Assembly: GCA_014843695.1 (NCBI GenBank)
Contig: CM026391.1
Span: forward strand, 38,253,515 to 38,317,514
DNA length: 64,000 bases
Source of the DNA: Archivesica marissinica
Lineage: Eukaryota > Mollusca > Bivalvia > Venerida > Vesicomyidae
Reading direction: 5' to 3'
The translations under genes and the position numbers were made by a program. The notes under the pieces are model-generated. The model did not search any database, was not told where the DNA came from, and saw only the letters and a program-made list of their open reading frames with translations. Shown here piece by piece: positions 49,501 through 64,000 of the stretch. Position 1 is the first letter of the stretch. The number at the start of each line of letters is the position of its first letter.

Positions 49501-52500
49501 GGTTTGCTCAACAACACATATATATTACACTCGCTGTGCTCAACAACACATATATGTTACACTCGCTGTGCTCAACAACACACATATGTTACACTCGCTG
49601 TGCTCAACAACACATATATGTTACATTTGGAGTGCTCAACAACACATATATGTTACACTCGATCTGATCAACAACACATATATGTTACACTCGCTGTGCT
49701 CAACAACATATACATGTTACACTCACTGTGCTCAACAACACATATATGTTACAGGAGATGTGCTCAACAACACATATATGTTACACTCACTGTGCTCAAC
49801 AACAAATATATGTTACATTCAGTCTGCTCACAAACACATATATGTTACACACACTGTGCTCAACAACACATATATGTTACACTCGGTCTGCTCAACAACA
49901 CATATATGTTACACCCAATCTGCTCAACAACACATACATGTTACACTCGATCTGCTCAACAACACATATATGTTACACTCACTGTGCTCAACAACACATA
50001 TATGTTACACTCGATCTGCTCAACAACACATATATGTTACACTCGGTCTGCTCAACAACACATATATATTACACTCGGTCTGCTCAACAACACATATATG
50101 TTACACTCACTGTGCTCAACAACATATATATGTTACACTTGGTCTGCTCAACAACACATATATGTTACACTCGATCTGCTCACCAACACATATATGTTAC
50201 ACTCGATCTGCTCACCAACACATATATGTTACACTCGATCTGCTCACCAACACATATATGTTACACTCGATCTGCTCAACAACACATATATGTTACACTC
50301 GCTGTGCTCAACAACACATATATGTTACACTCGGTGTGCTCAACAACACATATATGTTACACTCGCTGTGCTCAACAAAACATATATGTTACAATTGGAG
50401 TGCTCAACAACACATATATATTACACTCAATCTGCTCAACAACACATATATGTTACACTCGCTGTGCTCAACAACACACATATGTTACACTCGCTGTGCT
50501 CAACAACACATATATGTTACATTTGGAGTGCTCAACAACAAATATATGTTACACTCGATCTGCTCAACAACACATATATGTTACACTCGATCTGCCCAAC
50601 AACACATATATGTTACACTCAATCTACTCAACAACACATATATTTTACACTCAATCTGCTCAACAACACATATATGTTACACTCGATCTGCTCAACAACA
50701 CATATATGTTACACTCGGTCTGCTCACCAACACATATATATTACACTCGGTCTGCTCAACAACACATATATGTTACACTCACTGTGCTCAACAACATATA
50801 TATGTTACACTTGGTCTGCTAAACAACACATATATGTTACAATCGGTGTGCTCAACAACACATATATGTTACATTTGGAGTGCTCTACAACACATATATG
50901 TTACACTCGATCTGCTCAACAACACATATATGTTACACTCGGTCTGCTCAACAACACATATATGTTACACTTGGTCTGCTCAACAACACATATATATTAC
51001 ACTCGGTCTGCTCAACAACACATATATATTACACTTGGTCTGCTCAACAACACATATATGTTACACTCAGTGTGCTCAACAACACATATATGTTACATTT
51101 GGAGTGCTCAACAACACATATATGTTACACTCGATCTGCTCAATTACACATATCTGTTACACTCGCTGTGCTCAACAACACATATATATTACACTCGGTT
51201 TGCTCAACAACACATATATATTACACTCGCTGTGCTAAACAACACATATATGTTACACTCGCTGTGCTCAACAACACACATATGTTACACTCGCTGTGCT
51301 CAACAACACATATATGTTACATTTGGAGTGCTCAACAACACATATATGTTACACTCGATCTGATCAACAACACATATATGTTACACTCGCTGTGCTCAAC
51401 AACATATACATGTTACACTCACTGTGCTCAACAACACATATATGTTACAGGCGATGTGCTCAACAACACATATATGTTACACTCACTGTGCTCAACAACA
51501 AATATATGTTACATTCAGTCTGCTCACCAACACATATATGTTACACACACTGTGCTCAACAACACATATATGTTACACTCGGTCTGCTCAACAACACATA
51601 TATGTTACACCCAATCTGCTCAACAACACATACATGTTACACTCGATCTGCTCAACAACACATATATGTTACACTCACTGTGCTCAACAACACATATATG
51701 TTACACTCGGTCTGCTCAACAACACATATATGTTACACTCGGTCTGCTCAACAACACATATATATTACACTCGGTCTGCTCAACAACACATATATGTTAC
51801 ACTCACTGTGCTCAACAACATATATATGTTACACTTGGTCTGCTCAACAACACATATATGTTACACTCGGTGTGCTCAACAACACATATATGTTACATTT
51901 GGAGTGCTCTACAACACATATATGTTACACTCGATCTGCTCAACAACACATATATCTTACACTCAGTGTGCTCAACAACAAATATATGTTACATTTGGAG
52001 TGCTCAACAACACATATATGTTACACTCGATCTGCTCATTTACACATATATGTTACACTCGGTGTGCTCAACAACACATATATATTACACTCGCTGTGCT
52101 CAACAACACATATATGTTACACTCACTGTGCTCAACAACACATATATGTTACAGGCGATGTGCTCAACAACACATATATGTTACACTCACTGTGCTCAAC
52201 AACAAATATATGTTACATTCAGTCTGCTCAACAACACATATATGTTACACACACTGTGCTCAACAACACATATATGTTACACTCGGTCTGCTCAACAACA
52301 CAAATATGTTACACTCAATCTGCTCAACAACACATATATGTTACACTCGATCTGCTCAACAACACATATATGTTACACTCACTGTGCTCAACAACACAAA
52401 TATGTTACACTCGCTGTGCTCAACAACACATATATGTTACATTTGGAGTGCTCAACAACACATATATGTTACACTGGATCTGCTCACCAACACATATATG

Positions 52501-55500
52501 TTACACTCGATCTGCTCAACAACACATATATGTTACACTTGGTCTGCTCAACAACACATATATGTTACACTCGGTGTGCTCAACAACACATATATGTTAC
52601 ACTCTGTCTGCTCAACAACACATTTATGTTACACTCGGTCTGCTCAACAACACATATATGTTACACTCGCTGTGCTCAACAACACATATATATTAAACTC
52701 GGTTTGCTCAACAACACATATATATTACACTCGCTGTGCTCAACAACACATATATGTTACACTCGGTGTGCTCAACAACACACATATGTTACACTCGCTA
52801 TGCTCAACAACACATATATGTTACATTTGGAGTGCTCAACAACACATATATGTTACACTCGATCTGATCAACAACACATATATGTTACACTCGATCTGCC
52901 CACCAACACATATATTTTACACTCAATCTACTCAACAACACATATATGTTACACTCAATCTGCTCAACAACACATATATGTTACACTCGGTCTGCTCAAC
53001 AACACATACATGTTACACTCGGTCTGCTCAACAACACATATATATTACAATCGGTCTGCTCAACAACACATATATGTTACACTCACTGTGCTCAACAACA
53101 TATATATGTTACACTTGGTCTGCTCAACAACACATATATGTTATACTCGGTGTGCTCAACAACACATATATGTTACATTTGGAGTGCTCTACAGCACATA
53201 TATGTTACACTCTGTCTGTTCAACAACACATTTATGTTACACTCGGTCTGCTCAACAACACATATATGTTACACTCGCTGTGCTCAACAACACATATATA
53301 TTACACTCGGTTTGCTCAACAACACATATATATTACACTCGCTGTGCTCAACAACACATATATGTTACACTCGGTGTGCTCAACAACACACATATGTTAC
53401 ACTCGCTATGCTCAACAACACATATATGTTACATTTGGAGTGCTCAACAACACATATATGTTACACTCGATCTGCCCACCAACACATATATATTACACTC
53501 AATCTACTCAACAACACATATATGTTACACTCAATCTGCTCAACAACACATATATGATACACTCGGTCTGCTCAACAACACATATATGTTACACTTGGTC
53601 TGCTCAACAACACATATATATTACACTCGGTCTGCTCAACAACACATATATGTTACACTCACTGTGCTCAACAACATATATATGTTACACTTGGTCTGCT
53701 CAACAATACATATATGTTACACTCGGTGTGCTCAACAACACATATATGTTACATTTGGAGTGCTCTACAACACATATATGTTACACTCGATCTGCTCAAT
53801 ACCACATATATGTTACACTCGGTCTGCTCAACAACACATATATGTTACACTTGGTCTGCTCAACAACACATATATATTACACTCGGTCTGCTCAACAACA
53901 CATATATATTACACTCGGTGTGCTCAACAACACATATATATTACACTTGGTCTGCTCAACAACACATATATATTACACTCGGTCTGCTCAACAACACATA
54001 TATATTACACTTGGTCTGCTCAACAACACATATATGTTACACTCAGTGTGCTCAACAATACATATATGTTACATTTGGAGTGCTCAACAACACATATATG
54101 TTACACTCGATCTGCTCAATTACACATATATGTTACACTAGGTGTGCTCAACAACATATATATGTTACACTCACTGTGCTCATCAACACATATATGTTAC
54201 AGGCGATGTGCTCAACAACACATATATGTTACACTCACTGTGCTCAACAACACATATATGTTACACTCACTGTGCTCAACAACACATATATGTTACAGGC
54301 GATGTGCTCAACAACACATATATGTTACACACACTGTGCTCAACAACACATATATGTTACACACGGTCTGCTCAACAACACAAATATGTTACACTCAATC
54401 TGCTCAACAACACATATATGTTACACTCGATCTGCTCAACAACACATATATGTTACACTCACTGTGCTCAACAACACATATATGTTACACACGCTGTGCT
54501 CAACAACACATATATGTTACACTCGCTGTGCTCAACAACACATATATGTTACATTTGGAGTGCTCAACAACACATATATGTTACACTGGATCTGCTCACC
54601 AACACATATATGTTACACTCGATCTGCTCAACAACACATATATGTTACACTTGGTCTGCTCAACAACACATATATGTTACACTCGGTGTGCTCAACAACA
54701 CATATATGTTACACTCTGTCTGCTCAACAACACATTTATGTTACACTCGGTCTGCTCAACAACACATATATGTTACACTCGCTGTGCTCAACAACACATA
54801 TATGTTACACTCGGTCTGCTCAACAACACATATATGTTACACTTGGTCTGCTCAACAACACATATATATTACACTCGGTCTGCTCAACAACACATATATA
54901 TTACACTCGGTGTGCTCAACAACACATATATATTACACTTGGTCTGCTCAACAACACATATATATTACACTCGGTCTGCTCAACAACACATATATATTAC
55001 ACTTGGTCTGCTCAACAACACATATATGTTACACTCAGTGTGCTCAACAATACATATATGTTACATTTGGAGTGCTCAACAACACATATATGTTACACTC
55101 GATCTGCTCAATTACACATATATGTTACACTAGGTGTGCTCAACAACATATATATGTTACACTCACTGTGCTCATCAACACATATATGTTACAGGCGATG
55201 TGCTCAACAACACATATATGTTACACTCACTGTGCTCAACAACACATATATGTTACACTCACTGTGCTCAACAACAAATATATGTTACATTCAGTCTGCT
55301 CAACAACACATATATGTTACACACACTGTGCTCAACAACACATATATGTTACACACGGTCTGCTCAACAACACAAATATGTTACACTCAATCTGCTCAAC
55401 AACACATATATGTTACACTCGATCTGCTCAACAACACATATATGTTTCACTCACTGTGCTCAACAACACATATATGTTACACACGCTGTGCTCAACAACA

Positions 55501-58500
55501 CATATATGTTACACTCGCTGTGCTCAACAACACATATATGTTACATTTGGAGTGCTCAACAACACATATATGTTACACTGGATCTGCTCACCAACACATA
55601 TATGTTACACTCGATCTGCTCAACAACACATATATGTTACACTTGGTCTGCTCAACAACACATATATGTTACACTCGGTGTGCTCAACAACACATATATG
55701 TTACACTCTGTCTGCTCAACAACACATTTATGTTACACTCGGTCTGCTCAACAACACATATATGTTACACTCGCTGTGCTCAACAACACATATATATTAA
55801 ACTCGGTTTGCTCAACAACACATATATATTACACTCGCTGTGCTCAACAACACATATATGTTACACTCGGTGTGCTCAACAACACACATATGTTACACTC
55901 GCTATGCTCAACAACACATATATGTTACATTTGGAGTGCTCAACAACACATATATGTTACACTCGATCTGATCAACAACACATATATGTTACACTCGATC
56001 TGCCCACCAACACATATATTTTACACTCAATCTACTCAACAACACATATATGTTACACTCAATCTGCTCAACAACAGATATCTGTTACACTCGGTCTGCT
56101 CAACAACACATACATGTTACACTCGGTCTGCTCAACAACACATATATATTACAATCGGTCTGCTCAACAACACATATATGTTACACTCACTGTGCTCAAC
56201 AACATATATATGTTACACTTGGTCTGCTCAACAACACATATATGTTATACTCGGTGTGCTCAACAACACATATATGTTACATTTGGAGTGCTCTACAACA
56301 CATATATGTTACACTCTGTCTGCTCAACAACACATTTATGTTACACTCGGTCTGCTCAACAACACATATATGTTACACTCGCTGTGCTCAACAACACATA
56401 TATATTACACTCGGTTTGCTCAACAACACATATATATTACACTCGCTGTGCTCAACAACACATATATGTTACACTCGGTGTGCTCAACAACACACATATG
56501 TTACACTCGCTATGCTCAACAACACATATATGTTACATTTGGAGTGCTCAACAACACATATATGTTACACTCGATCTGATCAACAACACATATATGTTAC
56601 ACTCGATCTGCCCACCAACACATATATATTACACTCAATCTACTCAACAACACATATATGTTACACTCAATCTGCTCAACAACACATATATGTTACACTC
56701 GGTCTGCTCAACAACACATATATGTTACACTCGGTCTGCTCAACAACACATATATATTACACTCGGTCTGCTCAACAACACATATATGTTACACTCACTG
56801 TACTCAACAACATATATATGTTACACTTGGTCTGCTCAACAATACATATATGTTACACTCGGTGTGCTCAACAACACATATATGTTACATTTGGAGTGCT
56901 CTACAACACATATATGTTACACTCGATCTGCTCAACACCACATATATGTTACACTCGGTCTGCTCAACAACACATATATGTTACACTTGGTCTGCTCAAC
57001 AACACATATATATTACACTCGGTCTGCTCAACAACACATATATATTACACTCGGTGTGCTCAACAACACATATATATTACACTTGGTCTGCTCAACAACA
57101 CATATATATTACACTCGGTCTGCTCAACAACACATATATATTACACTTGGTCTGCTCAACAACACATATATGTTACATTCAGTGTGCTCAACAATACATA
57201 TATGTTACATTTGGAGTGCTCAACAACACATATATGTTACACTCGATCTGCTCAATTACACATATATGTTACACTAGGTGTGCTCAACAACATATATATG
57301 TTACACTCACTGTGCTCATCAACACATATATGTTACAGGCGATGTGCTCAACAACACATATATGTTACACTCACTGTGCTCAACAACACATATATGTTAC
57401 ACTCACTGTGCTCAACAACACATATATGTTACAGGCGATGTGCTCAACAACACATATATGTTACACTCACTGTGCTCAACAACAAATATATGTTACATTC
57501 AGTCTGCTCAACAACACATATATGTTACACACACTGTGCTCAACAACACATATATGTTACACTCGGTTTGCTCAACAACACAAATATGTTACACTCGATC
57601 TGCTCAACAACACATATATGTTACACTCACTGTGCTCAACAACACATATATGTTACACACGCTGTGCTCAACAACACATATATGTTACACTCGCTGTGCT
57701 CAACAACACATATATGTTACATTTGGAGTGCTCAACAGCACATATATGTTACACTGGATCTGCTCACCAACACATATATGTTACACTCGATCTGCTCAAC
57801 AACACATATATGTTACACTTGGTCTGCTCAACAACACATATATGTTACACTCGGTGTGCTCAACAACACATATATGTTACACTCTGTCTGCTCAACAACA
57901 CATTTATGTTACACTCGGTCTGCTCAACAACACATATATGTTACACTCGCTGTGCTCAACAACACATATATATTAAACTCGGTTTGCTCAACAACACATA
58001 TATATTACACTCGCTGTGCTCAACAACACATATATGTTACACTCGGTGTGCTCAACAACACACATATGTTACACTCGCTATGCTCAACAACACATATATG
58101 TTACATTTGGAGTGCTCAACAACACATATATGTTACACTCGATCTGATCAACAACACATATATGTTACACTCGATCTGCCCACCAACACATATATTTTAC
58201 ACTCAATCTACTCAACAACACATATATGTTACACTCAATCTGCTCAACAACAGATATATGTTACACTCGGTCTGCTCAACAACACATACATGTTACACTC
58301 GGTCTGCTCAACAACACATATATATTACAATCGGTCTGCTCAACAACACATATATGTTACACTCACTGTGCTCAACAACATATATATGTTACACTTGGTC
58401 TGCTCAACAACACATATATGTTATACTCGGTGTGCTCAACAACACATATATGTTACATTTGGAGTGCTCTACAACACATATATGTTACACACTGTCTGCT

Positions 58501-61500
58501 CAACAACACATTTATGTTACACTCGGTCTGCTCAACAACACATATATGTTACACTCGCTGTGCTCAACAACACATATATATTACACTCGGTTTGCTCAAC
58601 ATCACATATATATTACACTCGCTGTGCTCAACAACACATATATGTTACACTCGATCTGATCAACAACACATATATGTTACACTCGATCTGCCCACCAACA
58701 CATATATATTACACTCAATCTACTCAACAACACATATATGTTACACTCAATCTGCTCAACAACACATATATGTTACACTCGGTCTGCTCAACAACACATA
58801 TATGTTACACTCGGTCTGCTCAACAACACATATATATTACACTCGGTCTGCTCAACAACACATATATGTTACACTCACTGTGCTCAACAACATATATATG
58901 TTACACTTGGTCTGCTCAACAATACATATATGTTACACTCGGTGTGCTCAACAACACATATATGTTACATTTGGAGTGCTCTACAACACATATATGTTAC
59001 ACTCGATCTGCTCAACACCACATATATGTTACACTCGGTCTGCTCAACAACACATATATGTTACACTTGGTCTGCTCAACAACACATATATATTACACTC
59101 GGTCTGCTCAACAACACATATATATTACACTCGGTCTGCTCAACAACACATATATATTACACTTGGTCTGCTCAACAACACATATATGTTACACTCAGTG
59201 TGCTCAACAATACATATATGTTACATTTGGAGTGCTCAACAACACATATATGTTACACTCGATCTGCTCAATTACACATATATGTTACACTAGGTGTGCT
59301 CAACAACATATATATGTTACACTCACTGTGCTCATCAACACATATATGTTACAGGCGATGTGCTCAACAACACATATATGTTACACTCGATCTGCTCACC
59401 AACACATATATGTTACACTAGATCTGCTCACCAACACATATATGTTACACTCGATCTGCTCAACAACACATATATGTTACACTCGGTGTGCTCAACAACA
59501 CATATATGTTACACTCGCTGTGCTCAACAAAACATATATGTTACAATTGGAGTGCTCAACAACACATATATATTACACTCAATCTGCTCAACAACACATA
59601 TATGTTACACTCGCTGTGCTCAACAACACACATATGTTACACTCGCTGTGCTCAACAACACATATATGTTACATTTGGAGTGCTCAACAACACATATATG
59701 TTACACTCGATCTGCACAACAACACATATATGTTACACTCGATCTGCCCAACAACACATATATATTACACTCGGTCTGCTCAACAACACATATATGTTAC
59801 ACTCGGTCTGCTCAACAACACATATATGTTACACTCGGTCTGCTCAACAACACATATATATTACACTCGGTCTGCTCAACAACACATATATGTTACACTC
59901 ACTGTGCTCAACAACATATATATGTTACACTTGGTCTGCTCAACAACACATATATGTTACACTCGGTGTGCTCAACAACACATATATGTTACATTTGGAG
60001 TGCTCTACAACACATATATGTTACACTCGATCTGCTCAACAACACATATATGTTACACTCGGTCTGCTCAACAACACATATATGTTACACTTGGTCTGCT
60101 CAACAACACATATATATTACACTCGGTCTGCTCAACAACACATATATATTACACTTGGTCTGCTCAACAACACATATATGTTACACTCAGTGTGCTCAAC
60201 AACACATATATGTTACATTTGGAGTGCTCAACAACACATATATGTTACACTCGATCTGCTCAATTACACATATATGTTACACTCGGTGTGCTCAACAACA
60301 CATATATGTTACACTCTGTCTGCTCAACAACACATTTATGTTACACTCGGTCTGCTCAACAACACATATATGTTACACTCGCTGTGCTCAACAACACAGA
60401 TATATTACACTCGGTTTGCTCAACAACACATATATATTACACTCGCTGTGCTCAACAACACATATATGTTACACTCGCTGTGCTCAACAACACACATATG
60501 TTACACTCGCTGTGCTCAACAACACATATATGTTACATTTGGAGTGCTCAACAACACATATATGTTACACTCGATCTGATCAACAACACATATATGTTAC
60601 ACTCGCTGTGCTCAACAACATATACATGTTACACTAACTGTGCTCAACAACACATATATGTTACAGGCGATGTGCTCAACAACACATATATGTTACACTC
60701 ACTGTGCTCAACAACAAATATATGTTACATTCAGTCTGCTCACCAACACATATATGTTACACACACTGTGCTCAACAACACATATATGTTACACTCGGTC
60801 TGCTCAACAACACATATATGTTACACTCAATCTGCTCAACAACACATACATGTTACACTCGATCTGCTCAACAACACATATATGTTACACTCACTGTGCT
60901 CAACAACACATATATGTTACACTCGCTGTGCTCAACAACACATATATGTTACACTCGCTGTGCTCAACAACACATATATGTTACATTTGGAGTGCTCAAC
61001 AACACATATATTTTACACTGAATCTGCTCACCAACACATATATGTTACACTCGATCTGCTCAACAACACATATATGTTACACCCAATCTGCTCAACAACA
61101 CATATATGTTACACTAAATCTGCTCAACAACACATATATGTTACACTTGGTCTACTCAACAACACATATATGTTACACTCGGTGTGCTCAACAACACATA
61201 TATGTTACACTCTGTCTGCTCAACAACACATTTATGTTACACTCGGTCTGCTCAACAACACATATATGTTACACTCTGTCTGCTCAACAACACATTTATG
61301 TTACACTCGCTGTGCTCAACAACACATATATATTACACTCGGTTTGCTCAACAACACATATATATTACACTCGCTGTGCTCAACAACACATATATGTTAC
61401 ATTTGGAGTGCTCAACAACACATATATGTTACACTCGATCTGATCAACAACACATATATGTTACACTCGATCTGCCCAACAACACATATATGTTACACTC

Positions 61501-64000
61501 AATCTACTCAACAACACATATATGTTACACTCAATCTGCTCAACAACACATATATGTTACACTCGGTCTGCTCAACAACACATATATGTTACACTCGGTC
61601 TGCTCAACAACACATATATGTTACACTCGGTCTGCTCAACAACACATATATGTTACATTTGGAGTGCTCTACAACACATATATGTTACACTCGATCTGCT
61701 CAACAACACATATATGTTACACTCAGTGTGCTCATCAACACATATATGTTACATTTGGAGTGCTCAACAACACATATATGTTACACTCGATCTGATCAAC
61801 AACACATATATGTTACACTCGTTCTGCCCAACAACACATATATGTTACACTCAATCTACTCAACAACACATATATGTTACACTCAATCTGCTCAACAACA
61901 CATATATGTTACACTCGTTCTGCTCAACAACACATATATGTTACACTCGGTCTGCTCAACAACACATATATATTACACTCGGTCTGCTCAACAACACATA
62001 TATGTTACACTCACTGTGCTCAACAACATATATATGTTACACTTGGTCTGCTCAACAACACATATATGTTACACTCGGTGTGCTCAACAACACATATATG
62101 TTACATTTGGAGTGCTCTACAACACATATATGTTACACTCGATCTGCTCAACAACACATATATCTTACACTCAGTGTGCTCAACAACAAATATATGTTAC
62201 ATTTGGAGTGCTCAACAAAACATATATGTTACACTCGATCTGCTCATTTACACATATATGTTACACTCGGTGTGCTCAACAACACATATATATTACACTC
62301 GCTGTGCTCAACAACACATATATGTTACACTCACTGTGCTCAACAACACATATATGTTACAGGCGATGTGCTCAACAACACATATATGTTACACTCACTG
62401 TGCTCAACAACAAATATATGTTACATTCAGTCTGCTCAACAACACATATATGTTACACACACTGTGCTCAACAACACATATATGTTACCCTCGGTCTGCT
62501 CAACAACACATATATGTTACACTCAATCTACTCAACAACACATATATGTTACACTCGATCTGCTCAACAACACATATATGTTACACTCACTGTGCTCAAA
62601 AACACATATATGTTACACACGCTGTGCTCAACAACACATGTATGTTACATTCGCTGTGCTCAACAACACATATATGTTACATTTGGAGTGCTCAACAACA
62701 CATATATGTTACACTGGATCTGCTCACCAACACATATATGCTACACTCGATCTGCTCAACAACACATATATGTTACACTAAATCTGCTCAACAACACATA
62801 TATGTTACACTTGGTCTGCTCAACAACACATATATGTTACACTCGGTGTGCTCAACAACACATATATGTTACACTCTGTCTGCTCAACAACACATTTATG
62901 TTACACTCGGTCTGCTCAACAACACATATATGTTACACTCGCTGTGCTCAACAACACATATATATTAAACTCGGTTTGCTCAACAACACATATATATTAC
63001 ACTCGCTGTGCTCAAAAACACATATATGTTACACTCGGTGTGCTCAACAACACACATATGTTACACTCGCTATGCTCAACAACACATATATGTTACATTT
63101 GGAGTGCTCAACAACACATATATGTTACACTCGATCTGATCAACAACACATATATGTTACACTCGATCTGCCCACCAACACATATATTTTACACTCAGTG
63201 TGCTCATCAACACATATATGTTACATTTGGAGTGCTCAACAACACATATATGTTACACTCGATCTGATCAACAACACATATATGTTACACTCGTTCTGCC
63301 CAACAACACATATATGTTACACTCAATCTACTCAACAACACATATATGTTACACTCAATCTGCTCAACAACACATATATGTTACACTCGTTCTGCTCAAC
63401 AACACATATATGTTACACTCGGTCTGCTCAACAACACATATATATTACACTCGGTCTGCTCAACAACACATATATGTTACACTCACTGTGCTCAACAACA
63501 TATATATGTTACACTTGGTCTGCTCAACAACACATATATGTTACACTCGGTGTGCTCAACAACACATATATGTTACATTTGGAGTGCTCTACAACACATA
63601 TATGTTACACTCGATCTGCTCAACAACACATATATCTTACACTCAGTGTGCTCAACAACAAATATATGTTACATTTGGAGTGCTCAACAAAACATATATG
63701 TTACACTCGATCTGCTCATTTACACATATATGTTACACTCGGTGTGCTCAACAACACATATATATTACACTCGCTGTGCTCAACAACACATATATGTTAC
63801 ACTCACTGTGCTCAACAACACATATATGTTACAGGCGATGTGCTCAACAACACATATATGTTACACTCACTGTGCTCAACAACAAATATATGTTACATTC
63901 AGTCTGCTCAACAACACATATATGTTACACACACTGTGCTCAACAACACATATATGTTACCCTCGGTCTGCTCAACAACACATATATGTTACACTCAATC
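46541..64000. repeat. 32-bp satellite array, runs off the window
   Basis: About 545 copies of a 32-bp unit are present: tgttacactcgctgtgctca, then acaacacatata. The middle varies between gctgtg, ggtctg, gatctg, actgtg, aatctg and tttggagtg forms. Higher-order blocks are clear: the marker ctaggtgtgctcaacaac lies at 54138, 55130, 57274 and 59290, that is 992, 2144 and 2016 bp apart (31, 67 and 63 units). The consensus has no stop triplet on the + strand. Because 32 is not a multiple of three, one frame passes through all three phases every 96 bp, giving open frames up to about 1400 codons. Variants with attaaac or gatctgatc introduce stops, so there is no sign of selection for coding. Confidence 0.98.

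Noticed and set aside
50880..55133. Plus-strand open frames of up to about 1400 codons in the 32-bp array
   Set aside because: The consensus unit has no stop triplet, so all frames are open by composition. Overlapping frames are equally open and variant units introduce stops freely.

Overview
This is a eukaryotic genomic scaffold segment, AT-rich and dominated by repeats. It holds spliced GT-AG exons, tRNA-derived SINEs, a probable solo LTR, and many minisatellites. About 48.6 kb (roughly three quarters) of the window is tandem repeat in at least fourteen unrelated arrays with unit lengths of 4, 13, 16, 20, 21, 30 (two arrays), 32, 34, 38, 42, 45, 48 and 65 bp. The gene content and SINE style suggest an invertebrate animal, most likely a lophotrochozoan such as a bivalve mollusc. 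That is inference; no species can be named from the sequence alone. There is no bacterial, phage or CRISPR content.

The one securely recognised gene is a soluble (nitric-oxide-sensing) guanylate cyclase beta-1 subunit on the + strand. Four consecutive coding exons are visible: 11269-11369, 12928-13763, 15614-15732 and 20689-20920. Their splice phases all agree, and joined they give about 429 residues without a stop. They cover most of the H-NOX haem domain, the PAS-like H-NOX-associated domain, the signalling coiled coil and the first part of the cyclase domain. The first exon and the rest of the cyclase domain were not found. The gene therefore probably starts left of the window, and its 3' end lies in the assembly gap, beyond the window, or is lost.

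Layout: 1-10619, 13-bp satellite; 10634-11250, two SINEs; 11269-20920, cyclase exons separated by introns carrying a (GCAC)n tract, a 48-bp array that copies a splice acceptor, 34-bp and 45-bp minisatellites, a decayed copy of part of cyclase exon 3, a SINE and a 1.4-kb inverted repeat; 22021-33467, 30-bp satellite; 33468-34467, exactly 1000 Ns; 34468-35237, 65-bp array; 35429-40380, two exon-like fragments of a PfkB-type sugar/nucleoside kinase around a 20-bp minisatellite; 41115-44499, 16-, 42-, 38- and 21-bp arrays plus SINE pieces; 44840-45877, a dispersed repeat and a solo LTR; 46541-64000, 32-bp satellite running off the window.

The most unusual theme is contact between repeats and splice sites. 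Three of the four visible cyclase acceptors are set in repeat-derived DNA: a SINE tail before exon 2, a 48-bp array of decoy acceptors before exon 3, and a degenerate exon-3 copy forming the pyrimidine tract before exon 4. Two further arrays carry dozens of consensus-like 5' splice donors.
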